Shown piece after piece: positions 1-7,082 of a stretch of DNA of 11,932 nt. Within the stretch, counting starts at the first letter, position 1; every line of letters begins with the position of its first letter. The DNA lies in assembly GCA_937873245.1 (NCBI GenBank), contig CALMVY010000212.1, forward strand, positions 1 to 11,932, given 5' to 3'. Position numbers and translations under genes: made by a program. The notes under the pieces are model-generated. The model was given only the letters and a program-made list of their open reading frames with translations. It ran no database searches and was not told where the DNA came from. This stretch comes from an uncultured Arthrobacter sp. (GTDB taxonomy: Bacteria > Actinomycetota > Actinomycetes > Actinomycetales > Micrococcaceae).

Positions 1-1
1 A

Positions 2-805
2 TTCCACGGCTTCGCGCTCCAGCCACGGGTTCCCACCGTGGCCGGCGCGCTGTCCGAGGCGATCGCCACCGTCACCCGGGAGCGGGTCGACATCACCTGC
101 GCTGGGCGCACCGACGCCGGAGTGCACGCCCGCGGCCAGGTGGTCCATCTGGACCTGACCGAGGGCGAATGGCTCGGCCTGAACCGCGGAGCCGAGCTGG
201 ATCCCGCGGCTGCGCTGCTGCGCCGGCTCCGCGGCGCCCTCAGCCGGGGGCTGGGCGATCTCACCGGGGCCATCGAGGTCCACAAGGTGTCCATTGCTCT
301 CGAGGGCTTCGACGCCCGTTTTTCTGCCCTCTGGCGCCGGTACAGCTACCGGATCGCGGACGGCCCGGCCCGCTGGGACCCGTTGGGCCGCACGTCGACG
401 CTGTGGCACAAGGAGCAGCTGGACGTTGGACTGCTGAACGAAGGCGCCTCGCAGCTGCTGGGACTGCAGGATTTCCGGTCCTACTGCAAGCCGCGGGAAG
501 GCGCTACCACCATCCGGGAACTCCAGCGCTTCGAGTTTTCCCGCGGCGCCGACGGGGTCATCGTGGCCACAGTCCAGGCGGATGCGTTCTGCCACAACAT
601 GGTGCGGTCCCTCGTCGGTTCCGCCCTCTATGTGGGGGAGGGCGTCGAATCGCCTGGCTGGCTGCTGGAACGGCTGCTCGCCCGGCAGCGGGACGCCAAG
701 TCCGTGCTGGCCGCCCCGCATCCCCTGGTGCTGGAGGAAGTGGCCTACCCCTCGGCCAGCGGGCTGCTGGCCCGGGCCGAGCTGACCCGCGCACTGCGCC
801 AGTAG
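2..805 (+). CDS. truA: tRNA pseudouridine synthase A (TruA), 5' end cut by window edge
   Basis: TruA converts uridines 38-40 in the anticodon stem-loop of many tRNAs to pseudouridine in the cytoplasm. The reading frame is open from base 2 (FHGFALQP...), so the true start lies before the window; the GTG at 38 is an internal valine, not a start. About 267 residues are visible, so only a short N-terminal piece is missing compared with the usual family length. The catalytic aspartate is in GRTDAGVHA (Asp codon at 113-115). Further TruA signatures are RRYSYRI near 340, LGLQDFRSYCK near 460-490, and FCHNMVRSLVG near 587-620, which carries the conserved C-terminal MVR segment. It is a housekeeping gene, convergent with the histidine kinase gene and separated from it by a short GC-rich inverted repeat. 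Identification is very secure; there is no link to the pilus genes. Confidence 0.95.
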   Translation, partial: FHGFALQPRVPTVAGALSEAIATVTRERVDITCAGRTDAGVHARGQVVHLDLTEGEWLGLNRGAELDPAAALLRRLRGALSRGLGDLTGAIEVHKVSIALEGFDARFSALWRRYSYRIADGPARWDPLGRTSTLWHKEQLDVGLLNEGASQLLGLQDFRSYCKPREGATTIRELQRFEFSRGADGVIVATVQADAFCHNMVRSLVGSALYVGEGVESPGWLLERLLARQRDAKSVLAAPHPLVLEEVAYPSASGLLARAELTRALRQ

Positions 806-808
806 CCC

Positions 809-854
809 GCCGCCGGCCTTGAGGCCTGCCGGCACCCGCTAGAAGGCCGGCGGG
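809..854. terminator. GC-rich inverted repeat between convergent truA and histidine kinase genes
   Basis: The 33-base gap between two convergent genes holds competing hairpins. The longer has 11-base arms, CCGCCGGCCTT (810-820) and AAGGCCGGCGG (843-853), with a 22-base loop; its right arm extends into the end of the kinase gene. A shorter one pairs GGCC/GGCC around TTGA (815-826), and GCCGGC recurs at 812-817 and 828-833. There is no T-tract on either strand, so this would be a U-poor bidirectional terminator as proposed for GC-rich actinobacteria. Function is inferred from position and symmetry. Confidence 0.4.
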
Positions 855-2212
855 GCCGCGTCGGCGGGAAGCTCCAGGGTAAAAGTGCTCCCGCAGCCAG
901 GACGCGTGCGGCAGGAAATGCTGCCGCCGTGCCGTTCCACGATCGCCTTGGTGATGGCCAGCCCAAGACCTGCGCCGGGAATCGAGCCCTCGCGCACCGC
1001 GGGGCTGCGGAAGAAACGGGTGAAGACCCGTTCGGCGTCGGCAGCCGTCATCCCCATTCCTTCATCCTCCACGTGCAGCAGCACCCTGCCCTGCTCTTTG
1101 CTGGCCGAAACGTGGACGGTGCCGCCGTCGGGGGAATACTTGATGGCGTTGGAGACAAGGTTGTCGAGGGCCTGGCTGATCCGCAGCGGATCGACATGGG
1201 CCCAGAGCGGGGCCGGCAGGGCCATGGAGAGCGAGACCCGGGATGCGTGGGCGTGGGCCTGGGCCGAGCCGAGGCTGGCTTCGACGAGGCTGGCCAGATC
1301 GGTCCGGCGCGGGTGGACATGCACCGTGGAGTTGGCCGACATCAGCAGGTCCGAGACGAGGGCAAGCAGCCGCTCGGCGTTGCGTTGTGCCACCTCGATC
1401 CGGCGTACGGTGTCCGTGGAGAGACCGGCGGCATCGCCGAGTATGAGGTCCAGGTTGCCGATGATCGAGGTCAATGGTGTGCGGAACTCGTGCGAAACGG
1501 TGGAGACCACGTCGTCCTTGGCGGCCAGGGCATCGACGAGACCGGTGACCTCGTTGAAGACGACGACGGCGCCGCGGAAGCCGCCGTCGTCGTCCCTCAG
1601 GGGACGCGCGCCGGTGGACACGACGCGGCTGCCCGGGGCCTCGCCGAACCGCACGAGGTAGTCCGCGAAGGACTCTCCCGACGCGGCCCGCCTGACGGGG
1701 CGGCGTTCGACGGGGAGGGGAGTTTCCTGATCCTGCCCGGTCAGCAGGAGTTCCGCTTCCTCCGCATCCTGCGCAGTGCCTGCGGGCGCAGCGGACCTTT
1801 CCAGGGCTGACTGCCAGCTGTTGGTCAGCACGCGGCGGCCCGCGGCGTCGAGCGCAACAATGCCGACGTCGACGGTGTCCAGGATGGTGTTCAGCAGGCG
1901 TTCGCGGTCCCGGCTGTCCGCGAGCAGTGCCTGCAGCTCTGCCTCCTTGGCGGCCGTCCGGCGCTGTTCGTGGCGCAGCCGTGTCCTGGCGAGGCTCAGC
2001 GCGAAGGAAGCGGCAAGGGTGACGACTCCTGCGAGCACCACAAGTGCGGTCATGCCCTCGCTCTCGAAGAGACCCGGCCAGCAGGCAGCAGCCGCCAGCG
2101 CGACAGCCGTCACGGCGAGTGCCAATGAAAGGTGGCGGACCGCCGCCCGCGCATGCGGGCCCAAGGACTTGTAGTACCGGTCCGCACTCCGGGCCAGTTG
2201 CTGTTCACTCAC
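839..2212 (-). CDS. Membrane sensor histidine kinase with PAS-like domain
   Basis: This is a two-component sensor kinase of 457 residues. From the chosen start, two membrane segments lie at about 27-47 and 55-75 with only a short external loop. A charged, probably coiled-coil stretch (75-105) and a PAS-like domain (about 104-225) follow. The HisKA domain has the phospho-accepting His241 in VSHEFRTPLTS, and the HATPase_c domain has an N-box (DNLVSNAIKYS, Asn355), G1 (VEDEGMGM, Asp383), an F-box (FTRFFRS) and G2 (GAGLGLA, 413-418). All catalytic motifs are intact. I chose the GTG at 2212 because AGGAAGGAG lies about 10 bases upstream; an ATG at 2275 would add 21 residues (MCQVYV...) but covers the presumed promoter. 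The gene is divergent from the adjacent OmpR-type regulator, its probable partner. With so little external sequence, the signal is probably sensed in the membrane or by the PAS domain. The ligand is unknown. Confidence 0.92.
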   Translation of the reverse strand: MSEQQLARSADRYYKSLGPHARAAVRHLSLALAVTAVALAAAACWPGLFESEGMTALVVLAGVVTLAASFALSLARTRLRHEQRRTAAKEAELQALLADSRDRERLLNTILDTVDVGIVALDAAGRRVLTNSWQSALERSAAPAGTAQDAEEAELLLTGQDQETPLPVERRPVRRAASGESFADYLVRFGEAPGSRVVSTGARPLRDDDGGFRGAVVVFNEVTGLVDALAAKDDVVSTVSHEFRTPLTSIIGNLDLILGDAAGLSTDTVRRIEVAQRNAERLLALVSDLLMSANSTVHVHPRRTDLASLVEASLGSAQAHAHASRVSLSMALPAPLWAHVDPLRISQALDNLVSNAIKYSPDGGTVHVSASKEQGRVLLHVEDEGMGMTAADAERVFTRFFRSPAVREGSIPGAGLGLAITKAIVERHGGSISCRTRPGCGSTFTLELPADAAPPAF

Positions 2213-2426
2213 TGAAGCCGCGCTCCTTCCTCGCTGCTCCAGTTTTACACCGGTTGTCACATAAACTTGACACAAACATTAGGAAACTGGCTTCTGTTAC
2301 TGCGCGGGAACCGATTTTCAGGCGTCGGCATAGGTATTCTGACAAATGCCGGTGGGGGCCGGCGCGATCAGCACTGCCGGCGCGTCCGCGTCCGGGAGTG
2401 GAGCAGGACCAGATGTGAGGGGGGCC
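2213..2426. promoter_or_regulatory. Divergent promoter region of the two-component pair, with tandem TTGnCACA repeat
   Basis: This 214-base spacer separates the divergent kinase and regulator genes, and its 2240-2340 stretch is clearly more AT-rich than its surroundings. It contains two tandem 13-base units, TTGTCACATAAAC (2254-2266) and TTGACACAAACAT (2267-2279), matching at 9 of 13 positions. TGTCA (2255-2259) and TGACA (2268-2272) also form a small inverted repeat. A plus-strand TTGACA lies at 2267-2272 and a TATTCT at 2335-2340, but they are not spaced as one promoter. OmpR-family regulators usually bind direct repeats, so autoregulation here is plausible but inferred. Both genes have good ribosome binding sites: AGGAAGGAG for the kinase and GAGGGGGG for the regulator. 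Confidence 0.5.
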
Positions 2427-3194
2427 ATGACCGACCTTGGAGTCGCCGTCGTAGTTGAAGACGACGTAGACGTTCGTAACCTTGTCGAAGCCGTGCTGAG
2501 CCAGGCGGGATTCGAAGTCCACTCGGCGGCAGACGGGCGCGAGGGGGTGGACGTCATCCGGCGCCTGGAAGCTGACGTGGTCACTTTGGACGTGGGGCTC
2601 CCGGACATCGACGGCTTCGAAGTCCTTCGCCGGGTCCGTCAGTTCAGCGACGCCTACGTCGTCATGTTGACGGCCCGCACAGACGAACTGGACACGCTGA
2701 CGGCACTGCACACCGGCGCCGACGATTTTATGACGAAGCCTTTCCGGCCGCGCGAACTCCGGGCCAGGGTGGCCGCCATGATGCGGCGGCCACGGCAGGA
2801 CACAATCAGCCAAACGCCGCGGACGGCAGTTACTGCGGCTTCCCCGCCCCCGGCGCCGCAGGATTCCGTCCTCCGCCACAACGGGCTGGCCCTCAATCCG
2901 GACAGCCGTACCGTGACCGTGGACGGCGCGAGCGCCAGCCTGACCCGCAGCGAGTTCGACCTGCTGCACGCCCTGCTGAAAGGCGCGGGCGCCGTCCGGT
3001 CCAAGACTGACCTGGTCCGCGTCGTGCGGGGCGAGTACTACCGGGCGGATGCGTACATCGGCGAATCGGACGAACGGGCCGTCGAAGTGCATATCGGGAA
3101 CCTGCGGCGGAAGCTGCGCGAGGACCCCCTGCATCCCCGCTGGCTTCAGACGGTCCGCGGTGTGGGGTACCGGCTCGCTCCCGTGCGGGACTAG
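2427..3194 (+). CDS. OmpR/PhoB-family DNA-binding response regulator
   Basis: This is a 255-residue response regulator. The receiver domain (about 5-121) has the acidic pocket E11-D12-D13, phospho-acceptor Asp55 (TLDVGLPD), Thr82 (MLTART) and Lys104 (MTKPF), all conserved. A proline/alanine-rich linker (about 122-149) precedes a winged-helix Trans_reg_C domain (150-255) with the usual LTRSEFDLL, the helix VEVHIGNLRRKLRED and a C-terminal VRGVGYRL hairpin. The start is the ATG at 2427, preceded by GAGGGGGGCC. An in-frame ATG at 2346 would add 27 low-complexity residues not expected in a receiver domain and lacks a good ribosome binding site. The product is predicted to bind DNA as a phosphorylated dimer. 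The divergent kinase gene is the likely partner. Targets are unknown; its own promoter and the nearby Tad operon are candidates by position only. Its stop codon overlaps that of the convergent Hpt-like gene. Confidence 0.95.
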   Translation: MTDLGVAVVVEDDVDVRNLVEAVLSQAGFEVHSAADGREGVDVIRRLEADVVTLDVGLPDIDGFEVLRRVRQFSDAYVVMLTARTDELDTLTALHTGADDFMTKPFRPRELRARVAAMMRRPRQDTISQTPRTAVTAASPPPAPQDSVLRHNGLALNPDSRTVTVDGASASLTRSEFDLLHALLKGAGAVRSKTDLVRVVRGEYYRADAYIGESDERAVEVHIGNLRRKLREDPLHPRWLQTVRGVGYRLAPVRD

Positions 3195-3640
3195 CTGTCC
3201 CAGAGAATGTAGCTGTACTGAAGTTCATCCACGGTTTCGCTGCCGCTCTCGGCGACCTCCCCCAGGAGTGAGCTGGCGCGGTCCATGTCACCGCTGCGGA
3301 CCGCATCCTCCAGCTCTCCCGCGAGCCGGGCGAGCTGGACTCCGCCCACCATGGCCGAGGACGTCTTCAGGCTCAGAACGGCCTCCAGCGAGCCCGCTTC
3401 GTCACGGCGGTCCAGCGCCGACGCCAGGCAGTTGTAGCGCTGGGCCCACATCCTGGCATAGTCCCGGGCGAACCCCTTGGCCAGCGTCGGGCTTTCCAGC
3501 TGGACACCGAGATCCTGAAGCGCCGCCGGGTCCACGAGCGGGGCCACGTCAGCGACGGCCGGTGCTGCCCCGCCGGGGAACGCTCCGGGGGAGAATGCTG
3601 TGGCGGCGTCGCCGTCGTCTGGGGCACTGAGAAAGGACAT
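3191..3640 (-). CDS. Hpt-domain-like protein lacking the phospho-accepting histidine
   Basis: This is a 149-residue, probably cytosolic protein. The first 35 residues are low complexity (Ala/Gly/Pro/Asp). Residues about 37-145 fit the helical histidine-phosphotransfer (Hpt) fold: a DPAALQDLG helix, FARDYARMWAQRYNCLASAL, then SLKTSSAMVGGVQLARLAGELEDA, which aligns with the classic H-x-L-K-G-s-x-x-x-G-x-x-x-L-a-x-x-x-x-x-lE core. In that alignment Leu89 occupies the histidine position (V-L-S-L-K instead of A-H-x-L-K), so relay through this site should be impossible. The ATG at 3640 has AGGAAG about 12 bases upstream, slightly far. A TAGCGT sits 6 bases before the ATG, so a leaderless message is conceivable. 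The gene lies 87 bases downstream of tadC on the same strand and may be read through from the Tad operon. It could bind receivers without transferring phosphate, or be a structural derivative. Role unknown. Confidence 0.75.
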   Translation of the reverse strand: MSFLSAPDDGDAATAFSPGAFPGGAAPAVADVAPLVDPAALQDLGVQLESPTLAKGFARDYARMWAQRYNCLASALDRRDEAGSLEAVLSLKTSSAMVGGVQLARLAGELEDAVRSGDMDRASSLLGEVAESGSETVDELQYSYILWDS

Positions 3641-3727
3641 GCGACTACGCTACTTCCTGTCAGGGCCGGGACCCTGCACTCCGGGTGATCCTGCGGAAAC
3701 CTTGTGGCATTCCGGCGAAGGCGGGCG
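3641..3727 (-). promoter_or_regulatory. Gap between tadC and the Hpt-like gene with a weak hairpin
   Basis: This 87-base gap follows the tadC stop. It contains a short hairpin with CAGGG (3661-3665) and CCCTG (3672-3676) arms and a 6-base loop, without a T-tract. It could be a weak terminator of the Tad operon or part of the leader of the downstream gene. On the minus strand, TAGCGT 6 bases before the ATG is a possible -10 element, but no matching -35 was found. The evidence is thin. Confidence 0.25.
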
Positions 3728-4612
3728 CTACTGGCCGCTGAAGGTCTCGATCGCGTTGATGACGGCGGGGCCAAGGATGGCGATGAAGAGCACCGGGAAG
3801 ATGAAGAAGAGCAGGGGAAACAGGATGGTGACCGGCAGCTTCATGGCCTTTTCCTCGGCCCGCTGGCGGCGCTTGACCCGCATGACCTTGGCCTGGATCC
3901 GGAGTACCCGGCTGATGGCGATGCCGTACGTGTCAGCCTGAACCACGGCCTGGACGAAGCTGCGCAGCTCGGGGATGTTTGTCCGCTCGGACAGCGCCAG
4001 GTAGGACTCTCGGCGGCTCCGGCCCACCTGCATGTCCTGGAGCGTCCGGACGATTTCCTCGGCGAGGGGACCCTTGCCGTTCTCACCGGCGCGCGCCATG
4101 GCTCCCTCGAATCCCAGGCCCGCCTCCACGGAGATGAGCATCTGGTCCAGGGTGTTGGCCAGTTCCAGCTGCATGATCTTCTGGCGTTCCTGGCCCTTGC
4201 TGTAGAGCAGGAGGTCCGGGATGAAGTAGCCCAGCAGTACTACAAAAACACCCACCAGCTTGATGATCGCCGTCGGAGCGCTGGAGCTGATGTAGAAGCC
4301 GAGCAGGGCACCCAGTAGCCCCAGCAGCGGTTTTGCCGCCAGGACCCGTCCGAGGGGCAGGGAAGCGGGGCGTCCGGCGAGTGACAGGAGCTTGTCGAGT
4401 TTGCGGATGTACCCCGGGGGCGTCAGCCGGTAGCCGATCCGTTCCAGCAGTTTGCTCTGGTTCTCCTCCGTAGTCATGGAAGCGTCCGTGCCGAGGGCGA
4501 GCATCGTGCGGGCAGCCCGCTGGGAGGAGCGGTCGACGGAGAGCAGCGACCACACCAGGTAGCCCACCGGAGCGGAGACCAGCAGCACGGAAAGTAGCAC
4601 CAGTGGGTTCAC
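3728..4612 (-). CDS. tadC: Tad pilus platform protein TadC (type II secretion F family)
   Basis: This 294-residue integral membrane protein is one of two T2SF (GspF-like) subunits that form the inner-membrane platform on which the TadA motor acts. Membrane segments are visible at about 3-23, 95-110, 117-137 and 261-281. The cytoplasmic T2SF domain (about 147-281) has the characteristic core around LELANTLDQMLISVEAGLGFEGAM (148-171), then SERTNIPELRSFVQAVVQADTYG and the basic AKVMRVKRRQRAEEKAMK before the last membrane helices, with FPLLFFIFPVLF in place. The start is GTG at 4612, with GAGG 5 bases upstream overlapping the tadB stop region; the gap to tadB is 7 bases, implying coupling. Order after tadA and tadB and the length are typical for TadC. 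It is the last gene of the compact Tad block. Confidence 0.9.
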   Translation of the reverse strand: MNPLVLLSVLLVSAPVGYLVWSLLSVDRSSQRAARTMLALGTDASMTTEENQSKLLERIGYRLTPPGYIRKLDKLLSLAGRPASLPLGRVLAAKPLLGLLGALLGFYISSSAPTAIIKLVGVFVVLLGYFIPDLLLYSKGQERQKIMQLELANTLDQMLISVEAGLGFEGAMARAGENGKGPLAEEIVRTLQDMQVGRSRRESYLALSERTNIPELRSFVQAVVQADTYGIAISRVLRIQAKVMRVKRRQRAEEKAMKLPVTILFPLLFFIFPVLFIAILGPAVINAIETFSGQ

Positions 4613-4619
4613 GGGCGCC

Positions 4620-5555
4620 TCAGAACTTCAGGTCGATGATCTTGCGCATCCACAAGCCGCCGATGGTCATCAGGATGATCGACGCGGCGATCATGCCCCA
4701 GCCCAGCGGGTGCGTGAACATCACGTTCATGTAGCCGGGGTTGACCAGCATGAGCATCGTCACGATCCCGATGGGCATGGCCATCAGGATGTAGGCGGAA
4801 AATTTTCCCTCGGCAGCGAGGGCCTTGATGTGGCCCTTGATTTCGCTGCGCTCGCGGATGGTTTCGTTGACCTGGTCCAGGACCTCAGCGAGGTTTCCGC
4901 CGACTTCGCGGTTGATCTGGATGGCCTGGGCGATCCAGACGAAGTCCTCGTTCCGCATCCGCTCGGCCGTGTCGTTGAGGGATGACTGCAGGTCACGTCC
5001 CAGGCTGGTTTCCGTGACTACCCGGCGCATCTCTTCCGACGTCGGGCTTAGCGATTCGGTGGCGGCCGCGTCAATGGCACGCAGGATGCTGTGGCCGGCC
5101 CGCAGGCCGCCGGCGAGGAGCTGGAGCGTGTCGCCGAGTTGCTGGTCGAACGTGTTCCGGCGTTTGCCGGCCAGGTAACCGAGCACGAGGTGCCCCACCA
5201 GTGGCGACAGCAGGACGAAGAGAACCGCCAGCAGCGGGTCGGCCACGACCAGCCCGGCCACGGCTCCCACCAGCGCCCCGGCCAGGACGAGGACGAAGAA
5301 GTCCCCCTGGCTCATCCGGAGGCCGGCGTTCTCCAGCGCTGCCCGGTTGAACAGCCGGACCTTGCGTTGCGAGAAGAAACCGTCCACCAGGTGCACGGCG
5401 GAACCGGCGAACCGGGTCAGCTGGGAGTCGGGCCGGTCCTGGACGGGCCGCCGCCGGTCCAGCGGAACGCTGGCCCCGCCCGTGGCCAGCAGCGCGTAGC
5501 CGAGGAGCAGCACGGCCGTGAAGAGAAGCCCGACACCGACAGGCAACAGCGTCAT
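4620..5555 (-). CDS. tadB: Tad pilus platform protein TadB (type II secretion F family)
   Basis: This 311-residue integral membrane protein is the first of the paired T2SF platform subunits. It has an N-terminal membrane helix (about 4-25), a polar stretch, then hydrophobic segments near 87-105 and 107-128. The T2SF cytoplasmic domain (about 135-255) contains QLGDTLQLLAGGLRAGHSI, in which the L-x-x-G-L-R-A-G-x-S pattern is typical of TadB, and QAIQINREVGGNLAEVLDQV. Two C-terminal membrane helices lie near 254-272 and 285-303. The ATG at 5555 is 6 bases after the tadA stop, with a GGAAGG about 12 bases upstream, so translation is probably coupled. TadB and TadC are expected to form the membrane base that TadA drives during Flp pilus assembly. 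No missing segment or frameshift is seen. Confidence 0.92.
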   Translation of the reverse strand: MTLLPVGVGLLFTAVLLLGYALLATGGASVPLDRRRPVQDRPDSQLTRFAGSAVHLVDGFFSQRKVRLFNRAALENAGLRMSQGDFFVLVLAGALVGAVAGLVVADPLLAVLFVLLSPLVGHLVLGYLAGKRRNTFDQQLGDTLQLLAGGLRAGHSILRAIDAAATESLSPTSEEMRRVVTETSLGRDLQSSLNDTAERMRNEDFVWIAQAIQINREVGGNLAEVLDQVNETIRERSEIKGHIKALAAEGKFSAYILMAMPIGIVTMLMLVNPGYMNVMFTHPLGWGMIAASIILMTIGGLWMRKIIDLKF

Positions 5556-5561
5556 CCCGGC

Positions 5562-7082
5562 TCACGCCCTTCCGGCCGCGGACAGCGGGGCCGCGAACAC
5601 GCTGGGGGAGACGTAGATGCCGAGGTCCTCGAACCGGTCAATGAAGCGGGGGCGGATTCCGGTGGGCACCGGTTTGCCGAGGAACCGGCCGTGGGCGTCG
5701 ACTCCGGCCGAGTAGTCGAAGACGAAGGCGTCCTGCAGCGTGACAATGTCACCTTCCATCCCCTGGACTTCGGTGACGTGGGTGATCCGGCGGGTGCCGT
5801 CGCGGAGGCGTGAGATCTGGACAATCAGGTTGACGGCCGAGGCGATCTGTTCGCGGATCGCGCGCAGCGGCAGGTCCATGCCGGCCATCAACACGAGGGT
5901 TTCCAAACGTGCGACGGCGTCGCGGGGCGAGTTTGAGTGGACCGTGGAAAGGGAACCGTCGTGGCCGGTGTTCATGGCCTGGAGCATGTCCAGCGATTCA
6001 CCGCCGCGGACCTCGCCCACCACGATCCGGTCCGGGCGCATACGCAGGGAGTTGCGCAGCAGTTCCCGGATCGTCACTTCGCCCTTGCCTTCGGTGTTGG
6101 GCGGACGGCTTTCGAGCCGGACCACGTGGCGCTGCTGGATCTGCAGTTCGACGGCGTCCTCGATGGTGACGATCCGCTCGTCGTCGGGCAGGAAGGATGA
6201 GAGCACATTGAGCAGCGTCGTCTTGCCGGTGCCGGTGCCGCCGGAGACGATGATGTTCAGTTTCGCCTTCACGCAGGCGTTCAGCAGCTCGGCCATTTCC
6301 GGCGTCAGGGTGCCGAACTCGATGAGGTTCCGGACCGTCAGCGGCACCTTGCTGAACTTTCGGATGGTCAGCGATGAACCGCCCACCGCGAGCGGGGGAA
6401 TGACGGCGTTGACGCGGGAACCGTCCTCGAGGCGGGCGTCCACGAGCGGGGAGGACTCGTCGATGCGGCGGCCCACCTTGGAGACGATCCGCTCGATCAC
6501 CTTGCGCAGGTGGTCTTCGGAGCTGAAACGCGACTCGGTCAAGGTCAGCTTGCCGTGCCGCTCCACGTAGATCTGGTCCATGCAGTTGACCATGATTTCC
6601 GTGACGGCGGGATCGTCCAGGAGGCGCTGCAGGGGGCCGTAGCCGAGCACGTCATCCGCGACGTCCTGGACGAGGCGGGAGCGTTCTTCGGACGAGAGGG
6701 GGACCTGCTCGGCGTCGATGATTCGGATGAGCTCCTCCCTCGCGGAGGTGCGCAGCTCGTCCTCCTTGACGGCGGAATCGTTGAACCGGGTCCCCATCCG
6801 CTCGAAGAGGGCGGTCGCGGCGCGTTGCTTGAGGGCCGCGAACACGTCGACCGGTTGCTGGGCCTTGGACCGGTAGGTGTCCGCCGGTTCGGTGAAGGCC
6901 GGCGGAGCCGTGGCGGCGGGCTTCCGGGGTTCAACCACGGGCCTGCGCTGCTCGACGGCGGGGGACGGGGCCGCCGTCGGACGGGACTGGGAGACCGGCT
7001 GCGCCGGTGCTGGGTGCGGTGAGGGGGTGCCGGCCGGGGGGAGTGTTCCCTCGGCGGTGCGGAGCCGTTCGGTGAGCTTCAC
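5562..7082 (-). CDS. tadA: Tad pilus motor ATPase TadA/CpaF
   Basis: This 506-residue secretion ATPase of the GspE/VirB11 superfamily powers Flp pilus assembly from the cytoplasmic face as a hexamer. An Ala/Pro-rich disordered N-terminus (about 11-75) precedes the N-terminal domain (75-250). The RecA-like core has Walker A GGTGTGKTT (281-289), an Asp box VTIEDAVEL (305-313), Walker B RIVVGEVRGGE (352-362) and a His box TGHDGSLSTVHSNSP (372-386), all intact. SSLTIRKF near 236-243 and DESSPLVDARLEDGSRVN are typical CpaF/TadA segments. The start is GTG at 7082, directly after the cpaE-like TAA stop (TAA|GTG, no gap), with only a weak G-rich upstream sequence, so initiation is probably by translational coupling. 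The 70-residue proline-rich lead is longer than in many CpaF proteins and could tether or regulate the ATPase; this is inference. Confidence 0.95.
   Translation of the reverse strand: MKLTERLRTAEGTLPPAGTPSPHPAPAQPVSQSRPTAAPSPAVEQRRPVVEPRKPAATAPPAFTEPADTYRSKAQQPVDVFAALKQRAATALFERMGTRFNDSAVKEDELRTSAREELIRIIDAEQVPLSSEERSRLVQDVADDVLGYGPLQRLLDDPAVTEIMVNCMDQIYVERHGKLTLTESRFSSEDHLRKVIERIVSKVGRRIDESSPLVDARLEDGSRVNAVIPPLAVGGSSLTIRKFSKVPLTVRNLIEFGTLTPEMAELLNACVKAKLNIIVSGGTGTGKTTLLNVLSSFLPDDERIVTIEDAVELQIQQRHVVRLESRPPNTEGKGEVTIRELLRNSLRMRPDRIVVGEVRGGESLDMLQAMNTGHDGSLSTVHSNSPRDAVARLETLVLMAGMDLPLRAIREQIASAVNLIVQISRLRDGTRRITHVTEVQGMEGDIVTLQDAFVFDYSAGVDAHGRFLGKPVPTGIRPRFIDRFEDLGIYVSPSVFAAPLSAAGRA

Noticed and set aside
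2213..2275. Extended kinase start at the ATG at 2275.
   Set aside because: The GTG at 2212 has a much better ribosome binding site (AGGAAGGAG), and the extra 21 residues would cover the AT-rich repeat region.
2205..3134. Long minus-strand open frame (309 codons) across the response regulator gene.
   Set aside because: It is antisense to a clear OmpR-family gene with complete motifs; long shadow frames are common in GC-rich DNA, and its translation shows no recognisable domain.
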